Position numbers and translations under genes: made by a program. DNA of 56,411 bases from JAAYCU01 sp964401335 (GTDB lineage Bacteria; Planctomycetota; Phycisphaerae; UBA1845; PWPN01). Numbering within the stretch: the first letter of the stretch is position 1; each line of letters opens with the position of its first letter. Shown here piece after piece: positions 27,334 through 36,412 of this stretch. Where the stretch lies: assembly GCA_964401335.1 (NCBI GenBank), contig CAYNYK010000020.1:1-56411 (forward strand), written 5' to 3'. The notes beneath the pieces were generated by a model that searched no databases, had not been told where the DNA came from, and saw only the letters and a program-made list of their open reading frames with translations.

Positions 27334-27867
27334 ATGTGCAAAGAGCACGTACATTACGAGGCCGCTTTTCAGGATTATCTCCGCAGTAGGGGGGTACCCT
27401 ACGTACCCGTTGACGAACGCCGTCGGGCCATCTTTGCCGGGGCGAGGATCAAATCCTTCGATTTTCTCGTTTATCCCCGTTCGGGCCGGCATTGGATCGT
27501 GGACGTTAAAGGCCGGCGGTTTCCGTATATCAATGCCCGCGGCCAGAAACATTATTGGGAAAACTGGGTCGGCCAGGACGACCTCGACGCCATGGCGGAA
27601 TGGAGTCAGGTTTTCGGGGCCCAGTTCGATAGTCGCTTTATCTTCGCCTACCTGCTGGAAGGTCCGCCGGACCGCTGGCCCGCCGTACGTCCCCATTATT
27701 TCCGCGAAAGACCTTATGCGTTCTTTTCGGTACGTCTGGAGGATTATCGCCGGAATTGTCGGCAGCGTTCCCTCCGTTGGAACACTGTAGCGGTCTCCCG
27801 CCAAATTTTCCGCCGGATTATCCACCCGCCCGAAGCAGACTTTACCGCGGCCGAAAGGGTTTTATAA
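27334..27867 (+). CDS. HYExAFE-family protein, possible PD-(D/E)XK nuclease fold
   Basis: A 177-residue protein with HYEAAFQDYLRSRG near its N terminus, matching the HYExAFE family found mainly in planctomycetes. Further on, KSFDFLVYPRSGRHWIVDVK has the spacing of a PD-(D/E)XK nuclease active site: an Asp, a beta turn, then Asp-x-Lys. The Glu of HYE would be the helix-1 acid of that fold. The function is not known. The nuclease idea is my inference from the motif pattern. It sits between hisS and bioB with no obvious defence genes around. Confidence 0.75.
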   Translation: MCKEHVHYEAAFQDYLRSRGVPYVPVDERRRAIFAGARIKSFDFLVYPRSGRHWIVDVKGRRFPYINARGQKHYWENWVGQDDLDAMAEWSQVFGAQFDSRFIFAYLLEGPPDRWPAVRPHYFRERPYAFFSVRLEDYRRNCRQRSLRWNTVAVSRQIFRRIIHPPEADFTAAERVL

Positions 27868-27905
27868 TAATGATTGGTTTTTGATACCCCATAGGAACGA
27901 ACGAC

Positions 27906-28103
27906 GTGCGTATTTGGATAATAAACTCGATGATTTGGCTGGTCGGGGCCCAGGCTCTGTTGGCCCAGCAAGTCGTCAAGGAAATTGACGTTAAACCGAT
28001 CACCTCCGAAGGTTCGGCGATAACCTGGTTGATCGGAGCGGGTTTCATCATCGGGGGCCTCGTCGTCGCCTTTAAGCCGGCCAAACGTTCCAACCTGCAA
28101 TGA
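27906..28103 (+). CDS. Small membrane protein upstream of bioB
   Basis: A 65-residue protein with GTG start and AGGA eight bases upstream. It has a signal-like N terminus (residues 2-20, ending LLAQQ) and one membrane helix (SAITWLIGAGFIIGGLVVAF, residues ~38-57), followed by a basic tail KPAKRSN. No family is recognised. It lies 31 bases before bioB and may be co-transcribed. Confidence 0.55.
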   Translation: MRIWIINSMIWLVGAQALLAQQVVKEIDVKPITSEGSAITWLIGAGFIIGGLVVAFKPAKRSNLQ

Positions 28104-28134
28104 CGGTGAGATCACCTCGCGATTTGAGATATCT

Positions 28135-29166
28135 ATGAACGACAACGCGCTGATTGAGACGCTGACCAAACAAGTTTTGGCCGGTGAGGATTTGTCACGA
28201 GACCAGGCGGATGCTCTGGCACAGATAGGGGAGTCAAGCCTCGCCTCGCTGATGGACGGCGCTCGCCGCATCCGGGAACAATACTTCGGCCGCCAAGTCA
28301 GTTGTTGCAGTATTGCGGCCGCCAAGGTCGGCGCCTGCCCCGAGGATTGTGCCTTTTGCAGCCAATCCGCCCATTACGTCACCCATGTCACCGAATCAAA
28401 ACAGCTTGACTTTGAGACCGTCTACTCCGCCGCCCAGAATGCGGCGGCCAACGGAGCGGTTTGTTTCGGAATCGTCACCAGCGGGTACGGACCCAATGAC
28501 GAGGAAATCGCCTATTGGGGACCGTTGATCCATCGCCTCAGAACTGCCGGCAAACTACGCGTCTGTGCCTGTCTGGGTACAGTCAACCTGGCGCAGGCCC
28601 GGCGCCTGGCTTCCTGGGGCGTTCAACGTTACAACCTTAACCTGCAAACTTCGCGACGTTTCTTCCCCCGGATCATTACCACCCATACCTACGACGATCG
28701 ATTAGAGAGCTTACATAACCTTAAAGCGGCCGGCATCAGCCTCTGCAGCGGCGGCCTTTTTGGCATGGGGGAAACCTGGTCGGATCGGTTGGATCTGGCC
28801 TTCGAACTCCGCGAATTGGACGTTGAGGTGATCCCCATCAATCTGCTTATTCCCATTGCCGGTACGCCCTTGGGATCTTTGGGGCCTATCAAGGCGGCCG
28901 AGGGACTTAAAATCATCGCCCTTTTTAGATTCATCTGCCCACGCCAAGACATCAAGGTCGCCGGCGGGCGAGAATTATGCCTCGGTGATCGTCAGGATGA
29001 AATCTTTGCCGCCGGCGCAAGTAGTTTTCTTATTGGCAATTATCTGACCACTTGTGGTCGGGATCCGCACGAGGACCAACAAATGGTCCGGAGACTTGGC
29101 CTTTCCTTGGAATCATTTTCGCCAAAGCCCGATATGGTCTCGCGCATGCACAGCAGTTGTTGCTAG
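28135..29166 (+). CDS. bioB: Biotin synthase
   Basis: A 343-residue radical SAM enzyme that inserts sulfur into dethiobiotin. The radical SAM cluster is ACPEDCAFCSQSAHY near residues 67-81, of the CxxxCxxC form, and the second-cluster and arginine ligands are in the NLNLQTSRRFFPRI and IKVAGGRELCLG regions. Length fits the family. No other bio genes are near; the flanking genes are a small membrane protein upstream and, on the other strand, a winged-helix regulator downstream. Confidence 0.94.
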   Translation: MNDNALIETLTKQVLAGEDLSRDQADALAQIGESSLASLMDGARRIREQYFGRQVSCCSIAAAKVGACPEDCAFCSQSAHYVTHVTESKQLDFETVYSAAQNAAANGAVCFGIVTSGYGPNDEEIAYWGPLIHRLRTAGKLRVCACLGTVNLAQARRLASWGVQRYNLNLQTSRRFFPRIITTHTYDDRLESLHNLKAAGISLCSGGLFGMGETWSDRLDLAFELRELDVEVIPINLLIPIAGTPLGSLGPIKAAEGLKIIALFRFICPRQDIKVAGGRELCLGDRQDEIFAAGASSFLIGNYLTTCGRDPHEDQQMVRRLGLSLESFSPKPDMVSRMHSSCC

Positions 29167-29302
29167 GACAGTTCAAGATCGGTGATAAATCCCCGGTTTT
29201 TGCGGCTCCGGTATCGAACGCAACATAAGATACATTATCGGACGTTGAATATCCTACTCATAAACTCGCTTGCCAGATCACTGTCTTTATGTGACGGCCG
29301 AT

Positions 29303-29803
29303 TCATGTCAAACGTGTCAACGCCAGGATAAGCAACATCGCCCGCTTACCTTTACGGGTAATCGAATAAATATCGCGGGTTTTCGGCCCGACCAATCCGG
29401 CGGACCGCAATTCGCCAAGATGATGATAGAGTGGTCCGGCTTTCAGGCCTGTGGTCTTAGTTAGCAGGCGATAGCAAGCCGGTCCGCAAAGCAATATTTT
29501 GAGAATGGCGATTCGTTGCGGATGGGATACGGCCGCCAGCAGACGGCTTGCGGAAACGGGTTTAAGCGTTCGGAAAAAACGTCGCATGAGATAAGCTTGA
29601 TCTTGCGAACGCGGGAATTGTTCCGGCGGACAATCGGCCGGCCGCGGCTTTCTTTCCGTCAAAACCCAATAAAAGTCATCTTTTTCCGTCCCCAATCGGC
29701 CATGGAAACCCACGTGCAAACGCAACTCGGCCACAGTGATTCGGCGTCGGGTTCCCTTGGAGCTACGTACAATTATTTTTCTTCCAGCCTTTTTCGTGGA
29801 CAT
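29303..29803 (-). CDS. ArsR-type winged-helix transcription regulator
   Basis: From ATG 29803, about 166 residues; TTG/ATG sites up to 29824 would add seven. The C-terminal half is a winged helix: LLAAVSHPQRIAILKILLCG, then KAGPLYHHLGELRSAGLVGP and YSITRKGKRAM. This is the ArsR/DUF7347-like pattern with a recognition helix LYHHLGEL. The N-terminal ~80 residues are basic (KKAGRKIIVRSSKGTRRR) and of unknown role. No metal-binding Cys pair of metal-sensing ArsR is seen. Palindromes in the AT-rich region just upstream are candidate operators. Confidence 0.7.
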   Translation of the reverse strand: MSTKKAGRKIIVRSSKGTRRRITVAELRLHVGFHGRLGTEKDDFYWVLTERKPRPADCPPEQFPRSQDQAYLMRRFFRTLKPVSASRLLAAVSHPQRIAILKILLCGPACYRLLTKTTGLKAGPLYHHLGELRSAGLVGPKTRDIYSITRKGKRAMLLILALTRLT

Positions 29804-30147
29804 CGCCAACCTCCTTGGTAACATTACTCGATTCGATTAGCCACTTATGGATCAATCAACCTGTCTACAAATATGACTATATTACATTATAATGTTATAA
29901 TATATTATCGTAATATATTGGTCTCGAACCATAGATATTACCAACTACTTTTTTATTGAGGGGGAAAAATCAGAACCGACCCGCGTGGCAGATGTCAAGG
30001 CCAAGACAGGCTCACGAATTCTATTGAAGCGGCAAAAATACGGTATCCGGAGAGGTTTCCCATCGAATCCTCAGGAGGTGTGGACTGGTTGCCCGGAAAC
30101 GCAGGCTGGTTTACAATAACCGCCTGTTTATTAAAGGGAGTGACCAA
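29804..30147. other. AT-rich divergent regulatory region
   Basis: About 340 bases between the regulator (minus) and frr (plus). The part 29870-29945 is far richer in A+T than anything around it and holds palindromes annotated separately. The frr-proximal part has no motif I recognise other than AGGGAG at 30137-30142 before the frr ATG. Confidence 0.6.
29884..29907. promoter_or_regulatory. Palindromic operator candidates with -10-like sequence
   Basis: ACATTATAATGT at 29884-29895 is a perfect 12-base palindrome and contains TATAAT on both strands. TAATATATTA at 29898-29907 is a second palindrome, and TAATATATTg recurs at 29911-29920. They lie 80-120 bases upstream of the winged-helix regulator and could be its autoregulatory site. 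Confidence 0.4.
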
Positions 30148-30714
30148 ATGTCGGCCGATGAAATCGAAATGGAATGCGAGGAACTGATGGAGAAGGCGGT
30201 CGCCTTTCTGGTCCAGGAAATGCGTACCATCCGAACCGGAAGGGCCTCTCCCGGACTGGTGGAACACCTCAAGGTTGAAGTCCCCTCCTACGGATCAACC
30301 ATGGGAATCCGCGAACTGGCCAGTATCTCCGTGCCGGAAAGCAACCTGTTGATGATCAAACCCTATGATCCGGGCACCCTGAAGGATATCGAACGGGCCA
30401 TCCAGAGTTCCGATTTGGGCATCACCCCCCTAAGCGACGGAAAGGTGATTCGCCTCCCCGTCCCCCCCTTATCCGGGGAGCGTCGTCAGCAATTGCTGAT
30501 TCAGGTCCGCAAACTCGGTGAAACCCAGAAAGTTGCTATCCGCAACATCCGCCGAGACGCCAATCGCAAGGCCGAGACCGAGGAGAAAGACAAGTTGATG
30601 TCGGAGGACGAAGCGGATAAATGTAAGGAAAACATCCAGAAGCTAACCAATCAATACGAGGAAAAGGTCGATGCCCTGGTAAAGAACAAGAGCCAGGAAA
30701 TCCAGGAAGGATGA
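30148..30714 (+). CDS. frr: Ribosome recycling factor
   Basis: A 188-residue protein matching RRF in length and order. Domain 1 begins with EKAVAFLVQEMRTIRTGRAS and SPGLVEHLKVEVPSYGS. The middle has PLNQ-like ISVPESNLLMIKPYDP and SSDLGITPLSDGKVIRLPVP, and the long C-terminal helix ends with DEADKCKENIQKLTNQYEEK. It splits post-termination ribosomes together with EF-G. No pyrH or tsf lies nearby, so the usual pyrH-frr pairing is absent here. Confidence 0.95.
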   Translation: MSADEIEMECEELMEKAVAFLVQEMRTIRTGRASPGLVEHLKVEVPSYGSTMGIRELASISVPESNLLMIKPYDPGTLKDIERAIQSSDLGITPLSDGKVIRLPVPPLSGERRQQLLIQVRKLGETQKVAIRNIRRDANRKAETEEKDKLMSEDEADKCKENIQKLTNQYEEKVDALVKNKSQEIQEG

Positions 30715-30753
30715 TCCCCGTCTCGTAAGCCCGCGCAAGGTGCTCCGTACCTC

Positions 30754-31956
30754 ATGAAACAGACCAGACGGGAAAAAAAAGATGATTCCGACCGGCCGAG
30801 GGTCGATACATCCGCCGCGCATATCTTCCATTCCGCCGGTATACACCTAAGCCTGATCCTGATCGTGGCCGGTTTGGCGCAAATGGTCATAGGCTGGCTG
30901 AAATCCCATATTCTGGTTCAGACGGTCCTCCCTCAGCCGCAATCAAGCCTCATTGCGAATCGATTCTATCTCGATACCCTTTTGCGCTTTTTTCTTAATT
31001 CCTCGCCTGGCGCAACTCCCGGCCTGCGCGTGGAATACGTCGTTTGCGTGTTGATCGCCCTGCTGTCCGCCGTACCGGTTTATTTCGTCACCCGCCGATG
31101 GCTGGGATCGGTCTGGGCCCTGGTGGCCGGTTTCTTGTATGTTGTTTATCCCAGCTTTGCATGGTTTATTACCGATACGGGGCCGTTGGCCTTATTCATT
31201 TTTCTGGTTCCCATGCTCTGCTTACTTCTTCTCCGTTGGGAAACCAGCCAAGATTTTCTCGAAGCTTTCTTTCTCGGCATTAGCCTGGCCTTGATGACCC
31301 TTATTAACTTTGTCGGCCTTTTCCTCTTACTCATAATAACCACGGGTGTATGCTTACATCAGCCCCGAACGCGTCGAAACCTGATCGGCGTCATGGTCAT
31401 ATTGCTTGGATACGCTCTTCTGATCCACCCCGCCCGCTCCCTGCTTTCCACCGCCGATCGCGTTAAATCCGAAACGGCCATGACCATTGATTTCTGGAAC
31501 GCCATCGATAACGCGGACGGATCGGCCATCGCCAAGGCGGCCCGCTCAAACAAGACCAGCAGCCCTCATCCATTTCTTTTTCTTCGAGACCAGGCTCGGG
31601 AATCCCCCTCCAACGTCATAGGCTGGGTTTTGCAAAGGACCTGGCGAACTCTCTACTTATCCTCGGATGATCGCCTGAATCAGATGGTATTTTTTCTCCA
31701 GTTGCTCTGGTTGGTTCCCGCTCTGTGGGGTTTCATCGTGGCGTGGAGCTGCCCGGAGCGGCGATGGGCGGCGATTCTAGCCGCCGTGCTGTGTTTCAGT
31801 CTTTGGGGGATGGCCGCCGTGGTCGAACCTTTGGCCCGGAATTTGACCCCCCTTTTGGGGATATTTCTTGTTTTTTCTCTGGCTGGGATCCGGGATATAT
31901 CTCACCGTATCGCCAGGCATCGTTCCCTCGCCCTATCGGGAAAAATAAAACACTGA
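30754..31956 (+). CDS. Integral membrane glycosyltransferase-like protein (GT39/ArnT-like layout)
   Basis: A 400-residue protein with about eight to nine membrane segments after a basic cytoplasmic N terminus. The arrangement (a short extracytoplasmic loop after helix 1, then paired helices with RRWLGSVWALVAGFLYVVYP and PARSLL) resembles ArnT/PMT-type polyprenyl-sugar transferases. However, it lacks a clear DE motif in the first loop and has only 400 residues. It may be a shortened or related membrane protein. It lies between frr and rsmD on the same strand, 58 bases before rsmD. Confidence 0.5.
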   Translation: MKQTRREKKDDSDRPRVDTSAAHIFHSAGIHLSLILIVAGLAQMVIGWLKSHILVQTVLPQPQSSLIANRFYLDTLLRFFLNSSPGATPGLRVEYVVCVLIALLSAVPVYFVTRRWLGSVWALVAGFLYVVYPSFAWFITDTGPLALFIFLVPMLCLLLLRWETSQDFLEAFFLGISLALMTLINFVGLFLLLIITTGVCLHQPRTRRNLIGVMVILLGYALLIHPARSLLSTADRVKSETAMTIDFWNAIDNADGSAIAKAARSNKTSSPHPFLFLRDQARESPSNVIGWVLQRTWRTLYLSSDDRLNQMVFFLQLLWLVPALWGFIVAWSCPERRWAAILAAVLCFSLWGMAAVVEPLARNLTPLLGIFLVFSLAGIRDISHRIARHRSLALSGKIKH

Positions 31957-32014
31957 AAATTATAGAACACTACACCGAGAGGCAAAAAGACCGTCTCGCG
32001 GTATACTTTTAGCG

Positions 32015-32650
32015 ATGCGTATCATTGCCGGTCAATATCGTGGACGAATCATCGCGGCCCCGGCGGGTAAAAATACGCGCCCGATTCTTGATCGGGCCAA
32101 GACCGTTTTATTCGACATACTGGGGCACTATCTGGCCGAGCCTGGGCGTCTGCCACCGCTGGCGGTGCTGGACTTGTTTGCCGGTAGTGGGGCCCTCGGG
32201 CTGGAAGCCTTATCCCGCGGGGCCAGCTATTGTCTTTTCGTGGAGCAACACCGCCCTACCGCCGCCCTTATCCGCAAGAACCTCGACGATCTCAAAATTA
32301 TCGACACGGCCCGGGTGATCGAGGGGCCGGCGGAAACCAGCCTTTTTCCATCCCCGCCGGAGCAGAGCGGCGTCGACAGGTATGGCTTGATCTTCATTGA
32401 CCCCCCCTATCGCCTGCTGGCCGGCCCCAAACCCGGCGCCGAAATGCGAACCTTGCTGGATCGTTTGCCCAATGAACCGACTATCGGCCCGGACGCCCTC
32501 ATCGTTGTTCGCCACGCATTTCGGCCGACGGAACTGCCCGATCTTGCGCCCCTGTGCGAATACCGCCGCCGGGACGTGGGTACCATGACACTGCGTTTCA
32601 TGACCCTCAAACCGGCGGCCGACAGGGAGGACGTATGCACCGAACCTTGA
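32015..32650 (+). CDS. rsmD: 16S rRNA (guanine(966)-N2)-methyltransferase
   Basis: A 211-residue SAM-dependent methyltransferase. The N terminus MRIIAGQYRGRIIAAPAG is the RsmD signature, the SAM loop is LDLFAGSGALGLEALSRGA (residues ~52-70), and the catalytic motif is FIDPPYRLL near residue 130. It methylates G966 of 16S rRNA in the assembled small subunit. Its 3' end overlaps the next gene by 16 bases, so the two are coupled. Confidence 0.92.
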   Translation: MRIIAGQYRGRIIAAPAGKNTRPILDRAKTVLFDILGHYLAEPGRLPPLAVLDLFAGSGALGLEALSRGASYCLFVEQHRPTAALIRKNLDDLKIIDTARVIEGPAETSLFPSPPEQSGVDRYGLIFIDPPYRLLAGPKPGAEMRTLLDRLPNEPTIGPDALIVVRHAFRPTELPDLAPLCEYRRRDVGTMTLRFMTLKPAADREDVCTEP

Positions 32651-33861
32651 ACATCCGGCAGGCCGCCGAGAACGTCGTACGTCGCCTGCGTCAACACGGA
32701 TTCGAGGCCTACTGGGCCGGTGGATGCGTGCGTGACATGCTGCTGGAACGCGAGCCGGAAGACTTTGATGTGGCTACCTCCGCCCCACCAGCAGAGATTG
32801 TCCGAATTTTCAGCCATACCCGGCAGGTTGGGGCCAAATTCGGGGTGGTCATGGTCTGTCAGGGCCGCTTCTGGATCGAGACGGCCACCTTTCGTACGGA
32901 CCTCGATTATCAGGACGGGCGGCACCCGGAACAGATTGTTTTCACAACCGCCGAACACGACGCCCAACGTCGTGATTTCACCATCAACGGGCTTTTCTAT
33001 GACCCCCTCGAGCAAAAGGTGATCGATTATGTCGGTGGCCGTGACGATCTGGAGGCCGGTATCATTCGAGCCATCGGCGATGCCGACCAGCGGTTTGAAG
33101 AGGATCATTTGCGTCTGCTTCGGGCGGTGCGTTTCGCCGGGCGCTTCGGCTTCGTCATCGAACCGACCACCGCCCAGGCCATCCGACGCCATGCCGCGCA
33201 AATTACCACGATCAGCCCCGAACGCATCCGCGAGGAGCTGGAAAAAATGTTCAACCATCCCTCACGGGCCGGATCGCTCGATCTATTGAGGGATTTGGGA
33301 CTTCTGTCCTATCTGTGGCCGAGCGAAAAGAAAAATGATGCATCAATCCAACTGGCCGCCGATGCCATCAGGGGGCTTCCAGAACAGGCCGACTTCGTTC
33401 TGACCATGGCCGCCCTGCTCCAGGAAAACACCCCCGCCGAGGCCCGTCGTGTCGGTCGAGATCTCCGTTGCAGTAATCACCAGATTAGCGATCTCGCCTG
33501 GCTGGTCGGCAATTATTCGCGGATTGATCGAGTCGCGAGCATGGATTTGGCCACGTTTAAGAAACTGCTGGCGCATCCGCGGTCGGCTGATTTGCTTGAC
33601 TTACACGCAGCCATCGTCAAGGCGAAGGGTCTACCCGCGGATGCGAACCTGGCCGCTCGGCACCGGCGTGCGGAGATTCTGCCGGACGAAATTGCCCCCC
33701 CACCGCTGATCACCGGCGAAGACCTGATCGAACGAGGCCTGCAACCCGGCCCGGAATTCAAACGGATCCTCGATCAACTCTATGATGCCCAGTTAAACAA
33801 GCAGCTCAGTACCCGCGAAGAGGCCCTGGCGGAGTTTGAAAGGATAACGAAAAGCAGGTAA
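32635..33861 (+). CDS. CCA tRNA nucleotidyltransferase / poly(A) polymerase family
   Basis: From ATG 32635 it has 408 residues; the frame extends up to 32554 but the first 27 residues lie inside rsmD and look non-native. The class II head has GFEAYWAGGCVRDMLLERE and the metal site DFDVATSAPP, then RRDFTINGLFYDP and the helical RFEEDHLRLLRAVRFAGRFG. A C-terminal arm follows. It either adds CCA to tRNA or is a poly(A) polymerase; sequence alone does not separate these. A second nucleotidyltransferase elsewhere would bear on this. Confidence 0.88.
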   Translation: MHRTLNIRQAAENVVRRLRQHGFEAYWAGGCVRDMLLEREPEDFDVATSAPPAEIVRIFSHTRQVGAKFGVVMVCQGRFWIETATFRTDLDYQDGRHPEQIVFTTAEHDAQRRDFTINGLFYDPLEQKVIDYVGGRDDLEAGIIRAIGDADQRFEEDHLRLLRAVRFAGRFGFVIEPTTAQAIRRHAAQITTISPERIREELEKMFNHPSRAGSLDLLRDLGLLSYLWPSEKKNDASIQLAADAIRGLPEQADFVLTMAALLQENTPAEARRVGRDLRCSNHQISDLAWLVGNYSRIDRVASMDLATFKKLLAHPRSADLLDLHAAIVKAKGLPADANLAARHRRAEILPDEIAPPPLITGEDLIERGLQPGPEFKRILDQLYDAQLNKQLSTREEALAEFERITKSR

Positions 33862-33874
33862 AAACAACTTCTCC

Positions 33875-36373
33875 ATGAATAACAATAAACATAAAAAAGA
33901 GTACATCTCCATCAACCAGCCCGTCCGCCAAGGCGGACCAGCAAGGGAACCCAAGTCGTCTAAGCGTACCTTGGTCTGGTTAATGATCGTCGCCGTCGTT
34001 CTGCTGTTAATCGTTTATATTTATCAAGGCAACTGGAAGATGAACCGGCTTGATGCCGTAACCACAACCGCCCCCGTCGCAAGCCAGCTGGGAACCACCA
34101 AGCCGGAACACGCGGAATTCGTCGGCTCGGCCGGCTGTCGCGATTGCCATGAGAAATTCTACGAACTCTGGGCCCCGTCGTTTCACGGGCTGGCCATGCA
34201 GCCGTATACCCCCGAATTCGCCAAAGCCAATCTCGATCCGCAATCCGAAGAAATAACCATTGGGGACTACCGCTACCGGGCGGAAATCGAGGACGAGCCG
34301 GGACAGGTCATTGAGCGCGGCCCGCAAGGTGAAAAAAATTACCCCATCGTCCATGTTTTAGGCGGAAAAAACATCTATTATTTTCTGACCCTTCTGGAGC
34401 GGGGCAAGCTGCAAACCCTGCCCGTGGCCTTCGATACCCGCCGGCGGGAATGGATCGACACGGCCGGCAGCGCGGTCCGCCACTTTCCCGATCGTCTCGA
34501 TGAGGCCCTGCACTGGACGCACCCGCAATACACGTTCAATACATCATGTTTCAGTTGCCATGTCAGCCAGCTTTCCACCAACTATGACCTGAAGCGCGAC
34601 ACATACCACACCATCTGGGCCGAGCCGGGCATCAATTGCGAGACCTGTCACGGTCCCGGCGGCGAACATGATCGCACCTTTCGCGAGGCCGCGGCGGCAA
34701 ACCAGCCGCCCCCGTCTGATTTGAAAATCATCAGTACGAAGACTTTCACTGTTGAACAGATTAACGATTTGTGCGCCCCCTGCCACGCCAAGGCCGCGCC
34801 TATCACCACTTCGTTTATGCCGGGCGACAGATTTTTCGATCATTGCGATCTGGTCACCCTCGAACACCCCGATTTCTATCCCGACGGACGGGATCTCGGC
34901 GAAAACTATACATTCACGCTCTGGCGCATGAGTCCGTGCGTCAAGTCCGGCCGCCTCGACTGCATGCACTGTCATACCTCCAGCGGCCGATACCGTTTTC
35001 ATGGTGAGCGGGCGAACGAGGCCTGCCTCCCCTGCCATGCCGAACGAGTGGAAACCGTCGAGGCTCATTCCCGTCATCCGGCACATACCGAAGGTAGCCG
35101 TTGCATTGCCTGCCACATGCCCATGACCGAATTCGCCCGCATGCGGCGCAGCGATCATTCCATGCTTCCACCCACCCCGGCGGCGACCATTGCCTTCAAA
35201 TCGCCCAATGCCTGCAACCTTTGCCATGCGGACAAGACGCCCGAATGGGCCGACGAACTGGTACGTGCCTGGCATAAAGAGGATTATCAGAAGCCCGTGC
35301 TGCAACGTGCCACCCTGCTTGATGCCGCTCGCAAAGCAGACTGGACCGCTCTTTCGGAGATACTGACGGCCATCACCAGCCCCGACCGCGAGGAGGTTTA
35401 CGCCAATTCCCTGGTTCGGCTGCTGCGTCTATGCGAGGATGAAAGCAAATGGCCAGTACTATTGGCGGCCGCAAAGGACAGCTCTCCGTTGATCCGGGCC
35501 AGTGTGGCCGAAGCCCTGGGCGATCGGCTCGACCCGGCAAGCCTGGCAGCCTTGATCGAACTGACCGGCGATGACTATCGCCTGGTCCGGATTCGGGCCG
35601 CCGCCGCCCTGGCCCCAGTCGATCCGGTGATGCTGACCGGCGAGTTTCGTGCCCGGCTGGCCCAGGCCGTCGAGGAACTGAAAGCTTCCATGCAGGCCCG
35701 CCCCGACGATGCTGCTTCCCATTACAATCTGGGCAATTTCTACATGCAACGGCACGAATATCCCCGTGCGATTGAGTCTTTTGAAACGGCGATTCGATTG
35801 CGACCGGACTTACTTGCCCCTCTGGTAAACTCATCCATCATATACAACATGCTCGGGCAGAATGAGCGGGCTGAGCAATCTCTCCGTCAAGCCCTCCAGG
35901 TCGAGCCGAACAACGCCGCCGCTCATTTCAATCTCGGCCTGCTATTGGCCGAGCAGAAACGTTTTTCAGAGGCGGAGACCGCCCTGCGCGCCGCCCTAAA
36001 GGCCGAACCCAACTCTCCCGCCGCCGCCTATAATCTGGCGGTCATACTTGGCGAGAACCATATTGATGAAGCCATCGAATGGTGCCGTAAGGCCGCTGAT
36101 CTGCGTCCTGCAGAACCGAAATACGCCTATACCCTGGCTTTTTATCTACGGCAAAAGGGCGACATCAACGCCGCTCTCCAGACGCTGCGCAAATTGATCG
36201 AGCAACATCCCGATTACGTTGACGGCTTTCAGCTTCTCGGACAAATGTACGAGGAAAACGGCATGACCAGCGAGGCCGTCGAGCTTTACTACAATGCGAT
36301 GGGTAATACCCGCCTGCCGGACGAGGCCCGGCATTATTTCGCGGGCAAATACCAAATGCTGACCTCGAAATAA
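33875..36373 (+). CDS. Octaheme c-type cytochrome fused to HEAT and TPR repeats
   Basis: An 832-residue protein with a basic N terminus and a membrane anchor near residues 30-50. Eight CxxCH heme sites follow between residues ~88 and ~450: CRDCH, CFSCH, CETCH, CAPCH, CMHCH, CLPCH, CIACH and CNLCH. A HEAT-like block (LIRASVAEALGD, LVRIRAAAALAP) leads to four or more TPR units (ASHYNLGNFYMQRHEYPRAI; AAHFNLGLLLAEQKRFSEA) that run to the C terminus. It is probably a periplasmic electron-transfer scaffold. The heme part resembles cytochrome c554 / doubled-CXXCH proteins. No reductase lies beside it. Confidence 0.85.
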   Translation: MNNNKHKKEYISINQPVRQGGPAREPKSSKRTLVWLMIVAVVLLLIVYIYQGNWKMNRLDAVTTTAPVASQLGTTKPEHAEFVGSAGCRDCHEKFYELWAPSFHGLAMQPYTPEFAKANLDPQSEEITIGDYRYRAEIEDEPGQVIERGPQGEKNYPIVHVLGGKNIYYFLTLLERGKLQTLPVAFDTRRREWIDTAGSAVRHFPDRLDEALHWTHPQYTFNTSCFSCHVSQLSTNYDLKRDTYHTIWAEPGINCETCHGPGGEHDRTFREAAAANQPPPSDLKIISTKTFTVEQINDLCAPCHAKAAPITTSFMPGDRFFDHCDLVTLEHPDFYPDGRDLGENYTFTLWRMSPCVKSGRLDCMHCHTSSGRYRFHGERANEACLPCHAERVETVEAHSRHPAHTEGSRCIACHMPMTEFARMRRSDHSMLPPTPAATIAFKSPNACNLCHADKTPEWADELVRAWHKEDYQKPVLQRATLLDAARKADWTALSEILTAITSPDREEVYANSLVRLLRLCEDESKWPVLLAAAKDSSPLIRASVAEALGDRLDPASLAALIELTGDDYRLVRIRAAAALAPVDPVMLTGEFRARLAQAVEELKASMQARPDDAASHYNLGNFYMQRHEYPRAIESFETAIRLRPDLLAPLVNSSIIYNMLGQNERAEQSLRQALQVEPNNAAAHFNLGLLLAEQKRFSEAETALRAALKAEPNSPAAAYNLAVILGENHIDEAIEWCRKAADLRPAEPKYAYTLAFYLRQKGDINAALQTLRKLIEQHPDYVDGFQLLGQMYEENGMTSEAVELYYNAMGNTRLPDEARHYFAGKYQMLTSK

Positions 36374-36412
36374 TTCAGCCAGGCGGCAGACGAAAGGTTC
36401 CCGGCACCTCGA

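Noticed and set aside
32407..33258. Minus-strand 283-residue frame
   Set aside because: Opposite rsmD and the CCA-type gene, both well supported.
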